Counted from the first letter of the stretch, positions 17,801 to 28,849 are shown. The stretch: 43,115 bases of DNA from Bacteroidales bacterium (GCA_003251015.1 QKIO01000086.1:1-43115), one strand, 5' to 3'. The notes: generated by a model not told the origin, from the letters alone. Program-made: numbers and translations.

Positions 17801-18134
17801 CATTCCCGTCTGAAGTTTCTGAAATAGTCTGAATAAAATTACCAACAATTGAAGTTGAATCTATTGGGTTATGACGATAGACTTTAAACTCGTACCCATC
17901 GTATCTATTTAACCCATCAGTGGTGCCTATCCAAATAAAACCGCGACTATCTTGATATATAGCTGTCACATGGCTATTAGAAAGCCCATCTTCAATGGAG
18001 AATCGCTCCGCAGTATTGTATAAATTTTGAGAGAAAGTAGGGGAGTTAAATAAACACAACAGATGGCACATAAAAAAACAGAGTTCCTTATGCCTTACTA
18101 AAATGTTAATTCTATCCATTAATGTTTTATTCAT
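14817..18134 (-). CDS. Propeller-Y_Y_Y-SpoIIE phosphatase membrane regulator
   Basis: 1105 residues. A signal or anchor segment (to about 36) precedes two seven-bladed sensor propellers built of Reg_prop repeats (FIWIGTTDGLNRYDG, NVWIGTRNSG, WIWVGTNSGLSVY), then a Y_Y_Y domain ending LPPGDYTLKVYGSNSD (about 700-790). One membrane helix (796-815) and a coiled coil (about 815-865) lead to a SpoIIE/PP2C serine phosphatase domain with VSGDFYW (D892), VDCTGHGVPGAFMS (D909), FSDG (D1042) and DD at 1096-1097. The sensor half matches hybrid two-component sensors, but the kinase is replaced by a phosphatase. It probably dephosphorylates an anti-sigma-antagonist protein not present here. A start at residue 6 is possible. 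Confidence 0.9.
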   Translation of the reverse strand: MNKTLMDRINILVRHKELCFFMCHLLCLFNSPTFSQNLYNTAERFSIEDGLSNSHVTAIYQDSRGFIWIGTTDGLNRYDGYEFKVYRHNPIDSTSIVGNFIQTISETSDGNVWIGTRNSGLSIWNQHTGIFRNISKSSTGKLALPENGVYGILCQDKYAWVKTRHYVVGVNINTNMVELHNHYSSVFNSEKFNNYPIVISDNELWFGSKEGIHRMDLKSKAVMRVVTGTDFTNRDISGFVRISKAEFLVGTASGLLILNEKTLKTTPVLCKEKELMPLDVNCLYAQDSKKVWVGTSKGLYVSEYPFVNYERFNLGDLSDLYDVTSIMVDNSGILWIGTRQDGIIKRDQKQVKFRSITKENKLRYPIKSYDFESVYVDENNQLWLGTFNDGVYSINRSTGAFRNYLIENVGFQFKTPSVTAILKDVKGKMWFGTTDGVYLLDPTQGVLKEFDYANNDEFKTLLKSNEINDILQDKYDNIWFATQFGLYRYNGSGIVSFFYDSESDYGLCDDEVNVIYEDSEGWIWVGTNSGLSVYRPIDGFFMRVKNEMGQELKISHNIILSLAEDRNKRIVIGTQSGLSFYDKKTGMPGFWRNDDFLMNSKIYSVEVDFSNKIWISTGTGISSLRDDLSILHYNRKDGLPDYNFNIGSSYNYLKKELFFGGDKGLTIINTDSIKTNQFKPSVLITDLQVLVKGLEVEHYEKIIPSVVLRYRSNSIIRVAFAAMEFTQPKQNAFKVFLEGYDDEVRPVTTDNYVTFSNLPPGDYTLKVYGSNSDLVWGDEPVELKISIVPPLWMTSYAYVFYVIFGFFLIQMLINYRIGNYRRAYKALSEKSLDKKKIEAQKETLSKINKSLTDSISYAKRIQEAMIPSESMVKQICSDSFVYFRPKDIVSGDFYWIFEKGDKVFLAAVDCTGHGVPGAFMSIIGYDLIKNIVEIQGEECPELILNRLNQEVVDTFNRNNTSSQEDSVRDGMDMALIVIHKDKKLIEFAGAFNPLYLMRDNEIITFKGSRHPIGYIGERYNSSIFKKQQIPYFKNDILYLFSDGYADQFGGPEGKKFKYRRFRHLLLNIHKLPVDEQKSILHQKMEDWMGKDYPQVDDILLIGVKL

Positions 18135-18224
18135 AGGGCTAAAATAGCAAAAAAAGGCTGAATACTTGAATTAGACTAAAAAAAACATTCGACAATAAAA
18201 TATTTAATTCCCAACTAATTACAA

Positions 18225-18248
18225 GTAAAAAAAGTGGCTGTGCCACTT
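18225..18248 (-). terminator. Terminator of citrate synthase
   Basis: Minus strand AAGTGGC-ACA-GCCACTT followed by T7 (plus 18248 down to 18225), 13 nt after the citrate synthase stop. Confidence 0.85.
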
Positions 18249-18261
18249 CGTTTTATCTAAA

Positions 18262-19575
18262 CTATTTATTTTTCCCTACTTGCTCAATAAACCAATCCAG
18301 ATTCTGAGATTTTGGGCGTTCAATAGAGAAGCCATATAACCGATCCCATATCAATTGAGTTAACACGCCCAACGACCTAGAAACACCAAATAAAACAGTA
18401 TAAATAGGATATTCATTAATACCATAACTAGAGAGTAATGAACCACTAATAGCATCTACATTAGGCCACGGGTTCTTTACCTTTCCACCAGCACTAAGCA
18501 CATCAGGCACTACTTCATAAACCCTCTCTACTATTTGAATGAGTGGAGCATTGGGAATATATTTTTTAGCAAACTCTAATTGAACCGTAAAACGAGGATC
18601 TGTTTTACGCAAAACGGCATGACCATAACCAGGGATAACCTGTCCCTTTGCAAGAGTTTCTTGAGAATAACGTTTAATTTGTTCAGCACTTGGATTCTCG
18701 ACACCAATTTCACGCTTCATTTTATTTAACCAGTGCATTACATCCTGATTAGCCATACCATGCAATGGCCCAGCCAACCCGTTCATCCCTGCCGAGAAAC
18801 TATAATATGGATTAGATAAGGCTGACCCAACCAAATGAGTTGCATGCGCAGACACATTCCCGCCTTCATGATCTGCATGAATAACCATATATAAACGCAT
18901 CAAACGCCGCACCTCTTCTGAATCATAACCCATCATATGCGCCAAATTACCTGCCCAATCTAATGAGGGATCCATATCAATATGCTTTTCATTATGAAAC
19001 ACTCTACGATAAATGTAAGCAGCGATAATTGGCAAACGCGATACCAAATCCATGACACCTTCGTACATAGGATCCCAATATTTATCTTTGCCCATCCCTA
19101 TTAAATGAGCTTTGCGAAACTGCGACTCCGTAGACATAGCTAATATAGCAGAATTAAACTGAATCATCGGATGCGCATTTTTAGGCAAAGCATTAATCAC
19201 ATCAAATACATGAGAAGGAATTCCTTGAGCTCTTACGGACCATTGCTGACTAATGAAATTAACATCCTCCTTAGTTGGCACTTCGCCCATTAACATAAGA
19301 TAAAACAGTCCCTCTGGCAAAGGCTCACCATCCGTCGTGTTTTTTGGCAATAAATCACGCAATTGAGGAATAGAATAGCCCCTAAAGCGAATACCTTCCT
19401 CTGGATCTAACTTAGAAGTATCGGTCATCAAAGACACAACCCCCTTCATTCCAGACAACACCTGCCCCAAGGTTACTTCCTGAATGACATGATTTGCATG
19501 CGTACTATTTAATGCGTGTAAGGCTTCAATTTTTGGTTTAGCAACTTCTATTAATCGCTGTTTAATATGATCCAT
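18262..19575 (-). CDS. gltA: Citrate synthase, eukaryotic (mitochondrial) type
   Basis: 437 residues. Condenses acetyl-CoA with oxaloacetate, first step of the TCA cycle. The catalytic residues are visible: H272 in GLAGPLHGMANQ, H319 in PGYGHAVLRKTDPRF, D374 in PNVDAISG. HADHEGGNVSAHATHLVGSA at about 233-252 is nearly the mitochondrial sequence. This is the eukaryotic-type branch found in some Bacteroidota, unlike E. coli GltA with its NADH-sensitive fold. Downstream of eno on the same strand but separated by eno's terminator, so probably its own unit. A 12-bp palindrome sits upstream. Confidence 0.96.
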   Translation of the reverse strand: MDHIKQRLIEVAKPKIEALHALNSTHANHVIQEVTLGQVLSGMKGVVSLMTDTSKLDPEEGIRFRGYSIPQLRDLLPKNTTDGEPLPEGLFYLMLMGEVPTKEDVNFISQQWSVRAQGIPSHVFDVINALPKNAHPMIQFNSAILAMSTESQFRKAHLIGMGKDKYWDPMYEGVMDLVSRLPIIAAYIYRRVFHNEKHIDMDPSLDWAGNLAHMMGYDSEEVRRLMRLYMVIHADHEGGNVSAHATHLVGSALSNPYYSFSAGMNGLAGPLHGMANQDVMHWLNKMKREIGVENPSAEQIKRYSQETLAKGQVIPGYGHAVLRKTDPRFTVQLEFAKKYIPNAPLIQIVERVYEVVPDVLSAGGKVKNPWPNVDAISGSLLSSYGINEYPIYTVLFGVSRSLGVLTQLIWDRLYGFSIERPKSQNLDWFIEQVGKNK

Positions 19576-19670
19576 ATCTAAATATTTTTTAGTAAAAATA
19601 ACTCTAAACTATACTAAATCAAAAAACAGTTAAAACAAACAATTGTTTTGAAAACACCATGCTCAGAAAA

Positions 19671-19699
19671 ACAAAAAAGGCTGTCTTTTCAGACAGCCT
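19671..19699 (-). terminator. Terminator of eno
   Basis: Minus strand AGGCTGTC, loop TGAAAA, GACAGCCT, then TTTTTTGT. It lies 25 nt after the enolase stop. Confidence 0.9.
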
Positions 19700-19723
19700 A
19701 ATTTAGCATTATAAAGTTGTAAA

Positions 19724-21651
<1,928 letters not shown>

Positions 21652-21656
21652 CGTTA

Positions 21657-22649
21657 TTATTCCTTGTCTAATTTATACTTTTGTGTATCCATACCAAAGG
21701 TAAGATTCAAATTAACCAGAAGATCATCTAACTCAGTCAATGATTTTTTACCAAAATTACGGAATTTCAATAGATCGTTACGGTGGAATGTTACTAATTC
21801 ACCTAATGTTTCAACATCAGCTGCTTTTAAACAATTCAACGCACGAACAGATAGATCCATATCCACCAATTTGGTTTTCAACAATTGACGCATATGTAAT
21901 ACCTCTTCATCAAATTCTTCATTACCGAATTTCTCATCAGAATCAAGTGTTATCTTCTCATCTGAAAATAACATAAAGTGATAAATAAGTATTTTAGCTG
22001 CTTCTTTTAAAGCGTCTTTAGGAAAAATTGACCCATCAGTCTCAATTTCTAACACTAATTTCTCGTAATCTGTCTTCTGCTCTACCCTAAAGTTTTCTAC
22101 TGCAAATTTAACATTACGAATTGGTGTAAAAATTGAATCGATAGCTATTGTTCCAAATTCTGCTTCATCAGATCTATTCTCTTCTGAAGGTACATAACCT
22201 CTTCCTTTGTTGATGGTTAAAACCATCTGCAAATTCACTTCAGGATTCATTTTAGCAATAACCAATTCAGGATTTAAAACACTAAACCCAGTCATGAATT
22301 GATTTAAATCTTTTGCTGTAAACTCATCCTTTCCAGTAAGGTTAATAGTAACTTTCTCTTGCTCAGCATCTTCAACGATTTGCTTGAAACGCACTTGCTT
22401 TAGGCTAAGTACAATTTCAGTTACATCATTAATTACACCAGGGATACTCGTAAACTCATGATCAACACCTTCTATCTTTACAGTAGTAATTGCATAACCC
22501 TCTAAAGAGGATAACAAAATTCTTCTTAAGGCATTTCCAACGGTAATACCGTAACCTGGTTCTAGAGGACGAAACTCGAATTTGCCGAATTTATCGTCGG
22601 CTTCCAGCATGATTACTTTGTCTGGTTTTTGGAAAGCTAATATTGCCAT
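21657..22649 (-). CDS. rpoA: RNA polymerase alpha subunit
   Basis: 330 residues. The N-terminal domain (1 to about 235) dimerises and seeds polymerase assembly; [18 protein letters not shown] at 38-55 is the dimer helix motif. A short linker leads to the C-terminal domain (about 262-325; [36 protein letters not shown]), which contacts UP elements and activators. Usual place between rpsD and rplQ. Confidence 0.99.
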   Translation of the reverse strand: MAILAFQKPDKVIMLEADDKFGKFEFRPLEPGYGITVGNALRRILLSSLEGYAITTVKIEGVDHEFTSIPGVINDVTEIVLSLKQVRFKQIVEDAEQEKVTINLTGKDEFTAKDLNQFMTGFSVLNPELVIAKMNPEVNLQMVLTINKGRGYVPSEENRSDEAEFGTIAIDSIFTPIRNVKFAVENFRVEQKTDYEKLVLEIETDGSIFPKDALKEAAKILIYHFMLFSDEKITLDSDEKFGNEEFDEEVLHMRQLLKTKLVDMDLSVRALNCLKAADVETLGELVTFHRNDLLKFRNFGKKSLTELDDLLVNLNLTFGMDTQKYKLDKE

Positions 22650-22658
22650 AAGAATTAA

Positions 22659-23264
22659 TTATTTAGAATACAATTCAACGATCAACTGTTCTTTGATATT
22701 TTCAGGAATTTCACTTCTTTCAGGTATAGTTAAAAACTTACCAGCAAGAGAGCTTTGATCCCATGCCAACCAAGAATACTTGTGTACACTAGAATTAGAC
22801 AACGAACCAGCAATTACTTCCAACGATTTAGATTTCTCACGAACACCAACTACCATATCAGCTTTAACCTGAAAAGAAGCGATATTCACTACAGATCCAT
22901 CCACAACGATGTGACGGTGAGAAACCAATTGACGTGCAGCAGCACGCGTTGGAGCCAATCCTAAACGAAACACTACATTGTCTAAACGAGACTCTAAGTA
23001 ACCTAATAATACCTCACCGGTAATACCTTTACTACGAGAAGCGCGTTTAAACATGTTACGGAATTGTTTTTCTAAAACACCGTAAGTATATTTAGCTTTT
23101 TGCTTCTCTTTTAATTGCAAACCATATTCGCTTGTTTTCTTGCGACGGTTAGCACCATGTTGCCCAGGAGGAAAATTTCTTCTTTCGAAATTTTTATCTG
23201 GACCATAAATTGCCTCACCAAATTTACGGGCAATTTTAGTTTTTGGACCAATATATCTAGCCAT
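22659..23264 (-). CDS. rpsD: 30S ribosomal protein S4 (zinc-less form)
   Basis: 201 residues. Primary 16S rRNA binder in the small-subunit body. The N-terminal part has [19 protein letters not shown] but no CxxC zinc site. The S4 RNA-binding domain (about 92-155) shows [22 protein letters not shown]. Preceded by the longest gap in the super-operon, which holds a tandem repeat. In E. coli S4 represses the alpha operon; no matching fold is visible here. Confidence 0.99.
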   Translation of the reverse strand: MARYIGPKTKIARKFGEAIYGPDKNFERRNFPPGQHGANRRKKTSEYGLQLKEKQKAKYTYGVLEKQFRNMFKRASRSKGITGEVLLGYLESRLDNVVFRLGLAPTRAAARQLVSHRHIVVDGSVVNIASFQVKADMVVGVREKSKSLEVIAGSLSNSSVHKYSWLAWDQSSLAGKFLTIPERSEIPENIKEQLIVELYSK

Positions 23265-23408
23265 TCTTCTAAATTTTTGATGTTAAATTTTTGATTTTAA
23301 ATGATGAATATGGCAGCCGAGATTATAGAGAGGAGTGATATGTTCATATAATCAAATCATTATTCAAAATTAGTAATCAAAAAAATATGGTTAATAACTA
23401 GTGAGTAA
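23265..23408 (-). other. rpsK-rpsD gap with tandem 12-mer
   Basis: 144 nt without a gene, unusually long for this operon. Minus-strand ATCAAAAATTTA occurs twice (23295-23284 and 23281-23270) just before rpsD. A TAATTTTG -7-like element sits at 23372-23365, without a good -33. Confidence 0.5.
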
Positions 23409-23798
23409 TTAAACTCTTCTTCTTTTTGGAGGACGACAACCATTGTGAGGCATTGGTGTAACATCAACAATTTCTGTTACTTCGATACCTGTCGAATGAA
23501 TTGAACGCATTGCAGATTCACGACCATTACCCGGCCCCTTAACATACACTTTTACTTTTCTTAGGCCTAGATCATATGCCACTTTGGCACAATCACTAGC
23601 TGCAGTTTGAGCTGCATATGGAGTGTTCTTTTTAGAACCTCTAAAACCCATCTTACCAGCACTTGACCAAGAAATAACTTGACCATTAAGGTTAGTAAGT
23701 GAAATAATAATGTTATTAAACGAGGAATGGATATGAGCATGTCCTTGTGCCTCAACTTTAACGATTCTCTTCTTTTGAGATCCTGACTTTTTTGCCAT
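23409..23798 (-). CDS. rpsK: 30S ribosomal protein S11
   Basis: 129 residues, normal length. Platform protein next to the mRNA exit and E site. Landmarks: [19 protein letters not shown] (about 21-39), [15 protein letters not shown], and the terminal [15 protein letters not shown]. Follows rpsM by 10 nt. Confidence 0.99.
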   Translation of the reverse strand: MAKKSGSQKKRIVKVEAQGHAHIHSSFNNIIISLTNLNGQVISWSSAGKMGFRGSKKNTPYAAQTAASDCAKVAYDLGLRKVKVYVKGPGNGRESAMRSIHSTGIEVTEIVDVTPMPHNGCRPPKRRRV

Positions 23799-23808
23799 AT
23801 CTTACTTA

Positions 23809-24186
23809 TTATTTAGTTGCTTTTTTCTTGTTCGCAACAGTTTTCTTCTTACCTTTTCTGGTTCTTGAGTTGTTTTTTGTGTGTTGTCCTCGTAAAGGTA
23901 AACCTGAACGGTGACGAATTCCACGATAACAACCAATGTCCATTAAACGCTTGATATTCAATTGTACTTCTGAACGTAATTCACCCTCCACTTTAAAAGA
24001 TGCACCAATCATCTCACGAACACTCGTAATTTGATCATCGGTCCAATCTTTCACTTGGATATCACCACTAATTGTAGCGTTTTTAAGGATTTCTTTTGCT
24101 CTGTTTCTGCCAATACCGTAAATGTATGTCAAAGCAATTTCACCACGTTTATTCGAAGGTATATCAACTCCAGCAATTCTAGCCAT
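23809..24186 (-). CDS. rpsM: 30S ribosomal protein S13
   Basis: 125 residues. Small-subunit head protein that contacts the large subunit (bridge B1) and the P-site tRNA through its basic tail. [20 protein letters not shown] start, [14 protein letters not shown], and [18 protein letters not shown] before a Lys-rich tail. Usual position between rpmJ and rpsK. Confidence 0.99.
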   Translation of the reverse strand: MARIAGVDIPSNKRGEIALTYIYGIGRNRAKEILKNATISGDIQVKDWTDDQITSVREMIGASFKVEGELRSEVQLNIKRLMDIGCYRGIRHRSGLPLRGQHTKNNSRTRKGKKKTVANKKKATK

Positions 24187-24197
24187 AATTTTTTATT

Positions 24198-24314
24198 TTA
24201 GCCTTGACGTTGTTTAAACTTTGGATTCTTTTTATTAATCACGTATAAGCGCCCTTTCCGCTTCACAATTTTGCAGTCGGCACTTCTCTTTTTTATAGAT
24301 GCTCTAACCTTCAT
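24198..24314 (-). CDS. rpmJ: 50S ribosomal protein L36 (zinc-less form)
   Basis: 38 residues: [20 protein letters not shown], then [18 protein letters not shown]. Of the C-C-C-H zinc site in classical L36 only C14 remains, so this form should not bind zinc. L36 stabilises 23S rRNA near the GTPase-associated region. It sits between infA and rpsM as in most bacteria. Confidence 0.97.
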   Translation of the reverse strand: MKVRASIKKRSADCKIVKRKGRLYVINKKNPKFKQRQG

Positions 24315-24327
24315 GATCAGTTTGTTA

Positions 24328-24546
24328 TTATTTGTATCTGTATGATATTCTTCCCTTAGTCAAATCATATGGAGACATTTCCACTTTTACTTTATCACCA
24401 GGTAGAATTTTTATGTAATGCATACGCATTTTACCCGATATATGTGCAGTGATAATATGTCCATTTTCTAATTCCAGTCTAAACATGGCATTAGATAAGG
24501 CTTCAATTATTGTACCGTCTTGTTCTATAGAAGGCTGTTTGGCCAT
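24328..24546 (-). CDS. infA: Translation initiation factor IF-1
   Basis: 72 residues, a single S1-like OB fold: [39 protein letters not shown], and [17 protein letters not shown]-1 blocks the A site during initiation. Placed between map and rpmJ, 14 nt after map. Confidence 0.99.
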   Translation of the reverse strand: MAKQPSIEQDGTIIEALSNAMFRLELENGHIITAHISGKMRMHYIKILPGDKVKVEMSPYDLTKGRISYRYK

Positions 24547-24560
24547 AATGGTATAACTTT

Positions 24561-25346
24561 TTATTTTTCAGACTGCAAATGTAATACTTCTTCGACAAAT
24601 TCAAAACTAGATAACACATCTGCTTTACCTTTTCTTATAGCCACTGTATGCTCAAAGTGGGCAGACATCTGATTATCAACGGTTCTGATCGTCCAACCGT
24701 CTTTTTCTTGAACAATCTGACGTTTACCCATATTAATCATTGGCTCAATGGCGATAACCATTCCACTTTGCAACTTAATTCCGTTCCCTCTTTTGCCATA
24801 ATTAGGCACTTCAGGAGCCTCATGTAAGTTTTTACCTATACCGTGTCCAACCATCTCTCGAACTACAGAATAACCAAGTTTTTCTGTGTATTCTTGAACA
24901 GCAAAACCAATATCTCCTAACCTATTACCATCAATTGCTTGTTCAATCCCTAATAAAAGAGATTGTTTTGTTGCAGCTAAAAGTTTTTTAATTTCTGGTT
25001 TAACCTCACCTATTTCAAATGTGTAGGCAGAGTCTCCAAAAAAACCATTTAACAAAGCACCGCAATCAACCGAAACAATATCTCCATTTTTAAGTGGAGT
25101 TTTGTTAGGAATACCATGTACCACATGTTGATTAACAGAAGTACATAAAGTATTAGGGAAACCATGGTAATTTAAAAAGCCTGGAACGCCTCCATTATCT
25201 CTAATGAAGGTTTCCGCAATTTTATCTAGCTCTAACGTAGAAACGCCTGGTTTGATAGCTTTTGCCACCTCTCCGAGGGTACGAGCAACCAAAAGGTTAC
25301 TCGCTCTCATCAACTCAATTTCTTCGTCAGTCTTAAAAAATATCAT
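24561..25346 (-). CDS. map: Methionine aminopeptidase, type I
   Basis: 261 residues. Removes the initiator Met from new proteins. The five metal ligands are visible: D94, D105, H168 (GHGIG), E201 (AIEPM) and E232 (HFEHTVAI). H78 lies at the substrate side. No N-terminal zinc or SH3 extension, hence type Ia-like. Usual place after secY; adk, often between them in other phyla, is absent. Confidence 0.98.
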   Translation of the reverse strand: MIFFKTDEEIELMRASNLLVARTLGEVAKAIKPGVSTLELDKIAETFIRDNGGVPGFLNYHGFPNTLCTSVNQHVVHGIPNKTPLKNGDIVSVDCGALLNGFFGDSAYTFEIGEVKPEIKKLLAATKQSLLLGIEQAIDGNRLGDIGFAVQEYTEKLGYSVVREMVGHGIGKNLHEAPEVPNYGKRGNGIKLQSGMVIAIEPMINMGKRQIVQEKDGWTIRTVDNQMSAHFEHTVAIRKGKADVLSSFEFVEEVLHLQSEK

Positions 25347-25367
25347 GTAATCTTTTTACTCTATTCA

Positions 25368-26711
25368 TTAAATAGCAGAAGCACTTACTCCAGCACGTCC
25401 AGTAATTCTACCAGATTTTAACAAGCCATCATAATGCCTCATTAATAAATGACTTTCTATTTGTTGTAAAGTATCTAAAACTACCCCAACAAGGATCAAC
25501 AAAGAAGTACCTCCAAAAAAGTGAGCAAATCCTTGATCAACACCAGCAATCATAGCAAAAGCAGGCATAATAGCCACCAATGCAAGAAAAACCGAACCAG
25601 GTAACGTAATTTTTGACATAATAGAATCTAGATATTCAACTGTTTTTTTACCTGGTTTAATACCTGGGATAAATCCACCATTTCGTTTCATATCTTCTGC
25701 CATCTGAGTAGGATTAATGGTAATAGCTGTATAAAAATAAGTAAACGCTATAATCATTAATGCAAAGATAAAGTTATACCAAAACCCAGTAAAATTAGCA
25801 AATATAGACGCAAATCCAGTAGCTGTTTCGCTATCAACAAAACCAGCAAATGTTACAGGAATAAACATAATTGCTTGTGCAAATATAATTGGCATTACAC
25901 CAGCTGCATTTACTTTTAATGGGATATATTGGCGTACGCCTCCATATTGTTTGTTACCTACAATTCTCTTAGCATATTGCACAGGAATACGTCTCGTGCC
26001 TTGTACCAAAAGAATTGAACCAACAAAAATAAAGAACAATACAACAATCTCAATTAGTAACATAACCAAACCACCGCTTCCGCTAGCCGCTTCCATTCTT
26101 GACACAAATTCAGCAAACAAACTCTGAGGCAAGCGAGCAATAATACCTATCATAATTAATAATGAGATACCATTACCTAACCCCTTATCAGTTATACGCT
26201 CTCCTAACCACATTACGAACATAGTACCTGCAGTTAGGATTATAACACTACTAATGTTAAAGAACCAACCAGCCTGCACAATAGCAGCACTAGATTGACT
26301 CGCAAGATTTGCTAAATAACCGGGTGCCTGAACAACCAAAATTAACACCGTCAAATACCGTGTAATTTGATTAATCTTACGACGCCCACTTTCCCCTTCT
26401 CTCTGAAGCTTTTGGAAATAAGGTACTGCAATCCCCATTAATTGAATAACGATAGACGCAGAGATGTAAGGCATAATACCTAATGCAAAAATAGAAGCAT
26501 TAGAAAAAGCACCTCCAGAAAACATATCTAGAAGGCCTAATACACCGTCCCTTGTTTGCGATTTTAAGGCACTTAGTTGTGTTGGATCAATACCTGGCAA
26601 AACAATAAAAGAACCTAAACGATAAATCAATAGAAATCCTAATGTTGTTACGATGCGAGATTTTAAATCCTCAATTTTCCAGATGTTGCGGATGGTTTCG
26701 AATAGTTTCAT
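25368..26711 (-). CDS. secY: Protein translocase subunit SecY
   Basis: 447 residues, ten membrane helices expected. The channel of the Sec translocon for export and membrane insertion. Landmarks: RLGSFIVLPGIDP in the first helix, GGAFSNASIFALGIMPYISA, the cytoplasmic loop QREGESGRRKINQITRY, and KRIVGNKQYGG before IPLKVNAAGVMPIIFA. Starts 4 nt after rplO. Confidence 0.99.
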   Translation of the reverse strand: MKLFETIRNIWKIEDLKSRIVTTLGFLLIYRLGSFIVLPGIDPTQLSALKSQTRDGVLGLLDMFSGGAFSNASIFALGIMPYISASIVIQLMGIAVPYFQKLQREGESGRRKINQITRYLTVLILVVQAPGYLANLASQSSAAIVQAGWFFNISSVIILTAGTMFVMWLGERITDKGLGNGISLLIMIGIIARLPQSLFAEFVSRMEAASGSGGLVMLLIEIVVLFFIFVGSILLVQGTRRIPVQYAKRIVGNKQYGGVRQYIPLKVNAAGVMPIIFAQAIMFIPVTFAGFVDSETATGFASIFANFTGFWYNFIFALMIIAFTYFYTAITINPTQMAEDMKRNGGFIPGIKPGKKTVEYLDSIMSKITLPGSVFLALVAIMPAFAMIAGVDQGFAHFFGGTSLLILVGVVLDTLQQIESHLLMRHYDGLLKSGRITGRAGVSASAI

Positions 26712-26715
26712 TCAA

Positions 26716-27162
26716 TTACAATTTTACAACGGTTCCTTGAGCAGATTCGATAGCCTGAATAGCTGTCTCAGAAAATGCATGAGCTTTAACTTCAAGTTTT
26801 GCAGATAAAGTTCCACCACCCAAAATCTTAACTTTTACATTATTTCCGATCAAACCAGCTTCTTTCAAAGTTACGAGATCAATTACAACTAAATTTCTCT
26901 TTTCAGAAATTGCTTGAAGCATTTCCACGTTAATCGCTGTATATTCAACACGATTTACGTTTTTAAATCCAAATTTAGGAACACGTCTCTGCAAAGGCAT
27001 CTGACCGCCTTCAAAGCCAAATTTTCTAGAATAACCAGAACGAGACTTAGCTCCCTTATGACCACGAGTAGCAGTGCCACCATGACCAGAACCTTGTCCA
27101 CGTGCAATACGCTTCTGAGATTTGGTTGCGCCTTTTGCAGGTTTTAAATTATTTAAGTTCAT
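26716..27162 (-). CDS. rplO: 50S ribosomal protein L15
   Basis: 148 residues. Basic, Gly-rich N-terminal extension (RIARGQGSGHGGTATRGHKG) threads into 23S rRNA. Globular C-terminal part with FGFKNVNRVEYTAINVEMLQ and VKILGGGTLSAKLEVKAHAF. Late-assembly large-subunit protein, in its usual place before secY. Confidence 0.99.
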   Translation of the reverse strand: MNLNNLKPAKGATKSQKRIARGQGSGHGGTATRGHKGAKSRSGYSRKFGFEGGQMPLQRRVPKFGFKNVNRVEYTAINVEMLQAISEKRNLVVIDLVTLKEAGLIGNNVKVKILGGGTLSAKLEVKAHAFSETAIQAIESAQGTVVKL

Positions 27163-27189
27163 AATAATATCTTAATTCTTTTGAACAAA

Positions 27190-27366
27190 TTATCTTACTA
27201 CTGAAACAAGATGTGCAACCTTGGTTACCATACCCTCAATTACAGGGTTTGACTCATGTTCAACGGTAGCTTGCATTTTCCTTAAACCTAATGATTCAAG
27301 TACTCTTTTTTGTCTAGTAGTAGACCCAATCTTACTCTTAATCTGAGTGATTTTAATTTTAGCCAT
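27190..27366 (-). CDS. rpmD: 50S ribosomal protein L30
   Basis: 58 residues: MAKIKITQIKSKIGSTTRQK, then RVLESLGLRKMQATVEHESN and a C-terminal MVTKVAHLVSVVR. A small ferredoxin-like fold that binds 23S rRNA. Sits between rpsE (12 nt) and rplO as usual. Confidence 0.97.
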   Translation of the reverse strand: MAKIKITQIKSKIGSTTRQKRVLESLGLRKMQATVEHESNPVIEGMVTKVAHLVSVVR

Positions 27367-27378
27367 AACTATCTATAT

Positions 27379-27897
27379 TTATCCGTTAAACACTTTTTCA
27401 AGACTAACACCTCTGTGTTTAGCAACTTCGTTAGCATCACGCAACTCTATTAAGGCTTCAATAGAAGCTTTTACTAAGTTGTGAGGATTCGAAGATCCTT
27501 TAGACTTTGCTAACACATCGGTTACACCAACACTTTCCAAAACAGCACGCATCGCACCACCAGCTTTAACACCAGTACCATGAGAAGCAGGTTTAATAAA
27601 AACACTTGCTCCACCAAAACGCGCATATTGTTCGTGAGGAATAGTTCCATTCAAAACTGGTACTTTTACCAAGTTCTTTTTAGCAGCTTCAACACCTTTC
27701 GCAATAGCACTTGTTACTTCGCCAGCTTTTCCAAGCCCCCAACCAACAACGCCATTTTCATTTCCAACCACCACGATGGCAGAAAAACTAAAGGTTCTAC
27801 CACCTTTGGTCACTTTAGTTACTCTATTGATAGCAACCAATCGATCTTTTAAATCAAGATCGTTATTGTTTCTGATTCTCTTATTACTTCCAGCCAT
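27379..27897 (-). CDS. rpsE: 30S ribosomal protein S5
   Basis: 172 residues. N-terminal double-stranded-RNA-binding-like domain ([20 protein letters not shown]) and a C-terminal S5 domain ([20 protein letters not shown]). Lies near the mRNA entry and affects decoding fidelity. Starts 5 nt after rplR. Confidence 0.99.
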   Translation of the reverse strand: MAGSNKRIRNNNDLDLKDRLVAINRVTKVTKGGRTFSFSAIVVVGNENGVVGWGLGKAGEVTSAIAKGVEAAKKNLVKVPVLNGTIPHEQYARFGGASVFIKPASHGTGVKAGGAMRAVLESVGVTDVLAKSKGSSNPHNLVKASIEALIELRDANEVAKHRGVSLEKVFNG

Positions 27898-27902
27898 CGT
27901 TG

Positions 27903-28259
27903 TTAGAATTTAAGCCCAGCTTCACGAGCTGCTTCTGCTAATTGTTTAACTCTACCATGATACAGGTATCCATTTCTATCAAAAACTACGCTTGAAATGC
28001 CAGCTTTTACTGCGCTTTCTGCCACTAGTTTCCCAACTAATGCAGCTTGCTCAGACTTATTTCCTTTATTTTCAGCGATGCTTTTTTCCAGTGAAGAAGC
28101 AGCAATAATAGTTTTGCCATTTAAATCATCGATCAATTGAACGCTAATTTGCTTATTGCTTCTGTAAACTGACATTCTAGGACGCTCTGCAGTTCCGCTA
28201 ATTGTGCGACGGACACGCATTTTTATTTTTAGTCTTCTCTCTACTTTTGAAAAAGCCAT
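27903..28259 (-). CDS. rplR: 50S ribosomal protein L18
   Basis: 118 residues. Binds 5S rRNA together with L5. Landmarks [40 protein letters not shown] and the terminal [24 protein letters not shown] lies only 2 nt before the ATG, too close for a normal Shine-Dalgarno site. Confidence 0.99.
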   Translation of the reverse strand: MAFSKVERRLKIKMRVRRTISGTAERPRMSVYRSNKQISVQLIDDLNGKTIIAASSLEKSIAENKGNKSEQAALVGKLVAESAVKAGISSVVFDRNGYLYHGRVKQLAEAAREAGLKF

Positions 28260-28279
28260 AACTCCTAATTTAATTTACG

Positions 28280-28834
28280 TTAAACTTTTGCAGATTTACC
28301 AGCCTTACGACGGACAACCTCTCCAACAAAACGAACACCTTTACCTTTGTAAGGCTCTGGAGTTCTAAATGAGCGAATTTTCGCACAAACTTGTCCAAGC
28401 AATTGCTTATCTGCAGTTTCAAGCGTAATGATAGGATTACTTTTTCTATCAGTAACAGCTTCAACTTTTATTTCAGAAGGCAACATTAATTGAATAACGT
28501 GAGAATAACCCAAAGACAATTCTAATAATTGACCTGTGTTTGTAGCTCTATATCCAACACCAACTAATTCTAGTTGTTTTTTAAATCCCTGTGAAACGCC
28601 TTCCACCATGTTAGCAACTAACGAACGATATAAACCGTGTAAGGAACTCATTTCTTTACTATCGTTAGGACGAACCACTGTGATTACGTTATCCTCGATA
28701 TTTATTTTTATTTCAGGGTGAATTACTTGTTGTAATTGACCTAGAGGTCCTTTTACGGAAACCACATTGTCATTTGCAACGGTTACATTCACTCCTGAAG
28801 GTATGCTGATGGGTGCTTTTCCTATCCTAGACAT
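28280..28834 (-). CDS. rplF: 50S ribosomal protein L6
   Basis: 184 residues, two L6 folds. MSRIGKAPISIPSGVNVTV start; second fold with LELSLGYSHVIQLMLPSEIK; closing PEPYKGKGVRFVGEVVRRK with the basic tail. Binds near the sarcin-ricin loop. A perfect AAGGAGGA ribosome-binding site precedes it, unlike nearly every other gene here. Confidence 0.99.
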   Translation of the reverse strand: MSRIGKAPISIPSGVNVTVANDNVVSVKGPLGQLQQVIHPEIKINIEDNVITVVRPNDSKEMSSLHGLYRSLVANMVEGVSQGFKKQLELVGVGYRATNTGQLLELSLGYSHVIQLMLPSEIKVEAVTDRKSNPIITLETADKQLLGQVCAKIRSFRTPEPYKGKGVRFVGEVVRRKAGKSAKV

Positions 28835-28840
28835 AATTAT

Positions 28841-28848
28841 TCCTCCTT
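28841..28848 (-). promoter_or_regulatory. Strong Shine-Dalgarno site of rplF
   Basis: Minus strand AAGGAGGA, 6 nt before the rplF ATG and between the rpsH stop and that start. Bacteroidota genes usually lack such sites, so this one stands out. Confidence 0.8.
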
Positions 28849-28849
28849 A

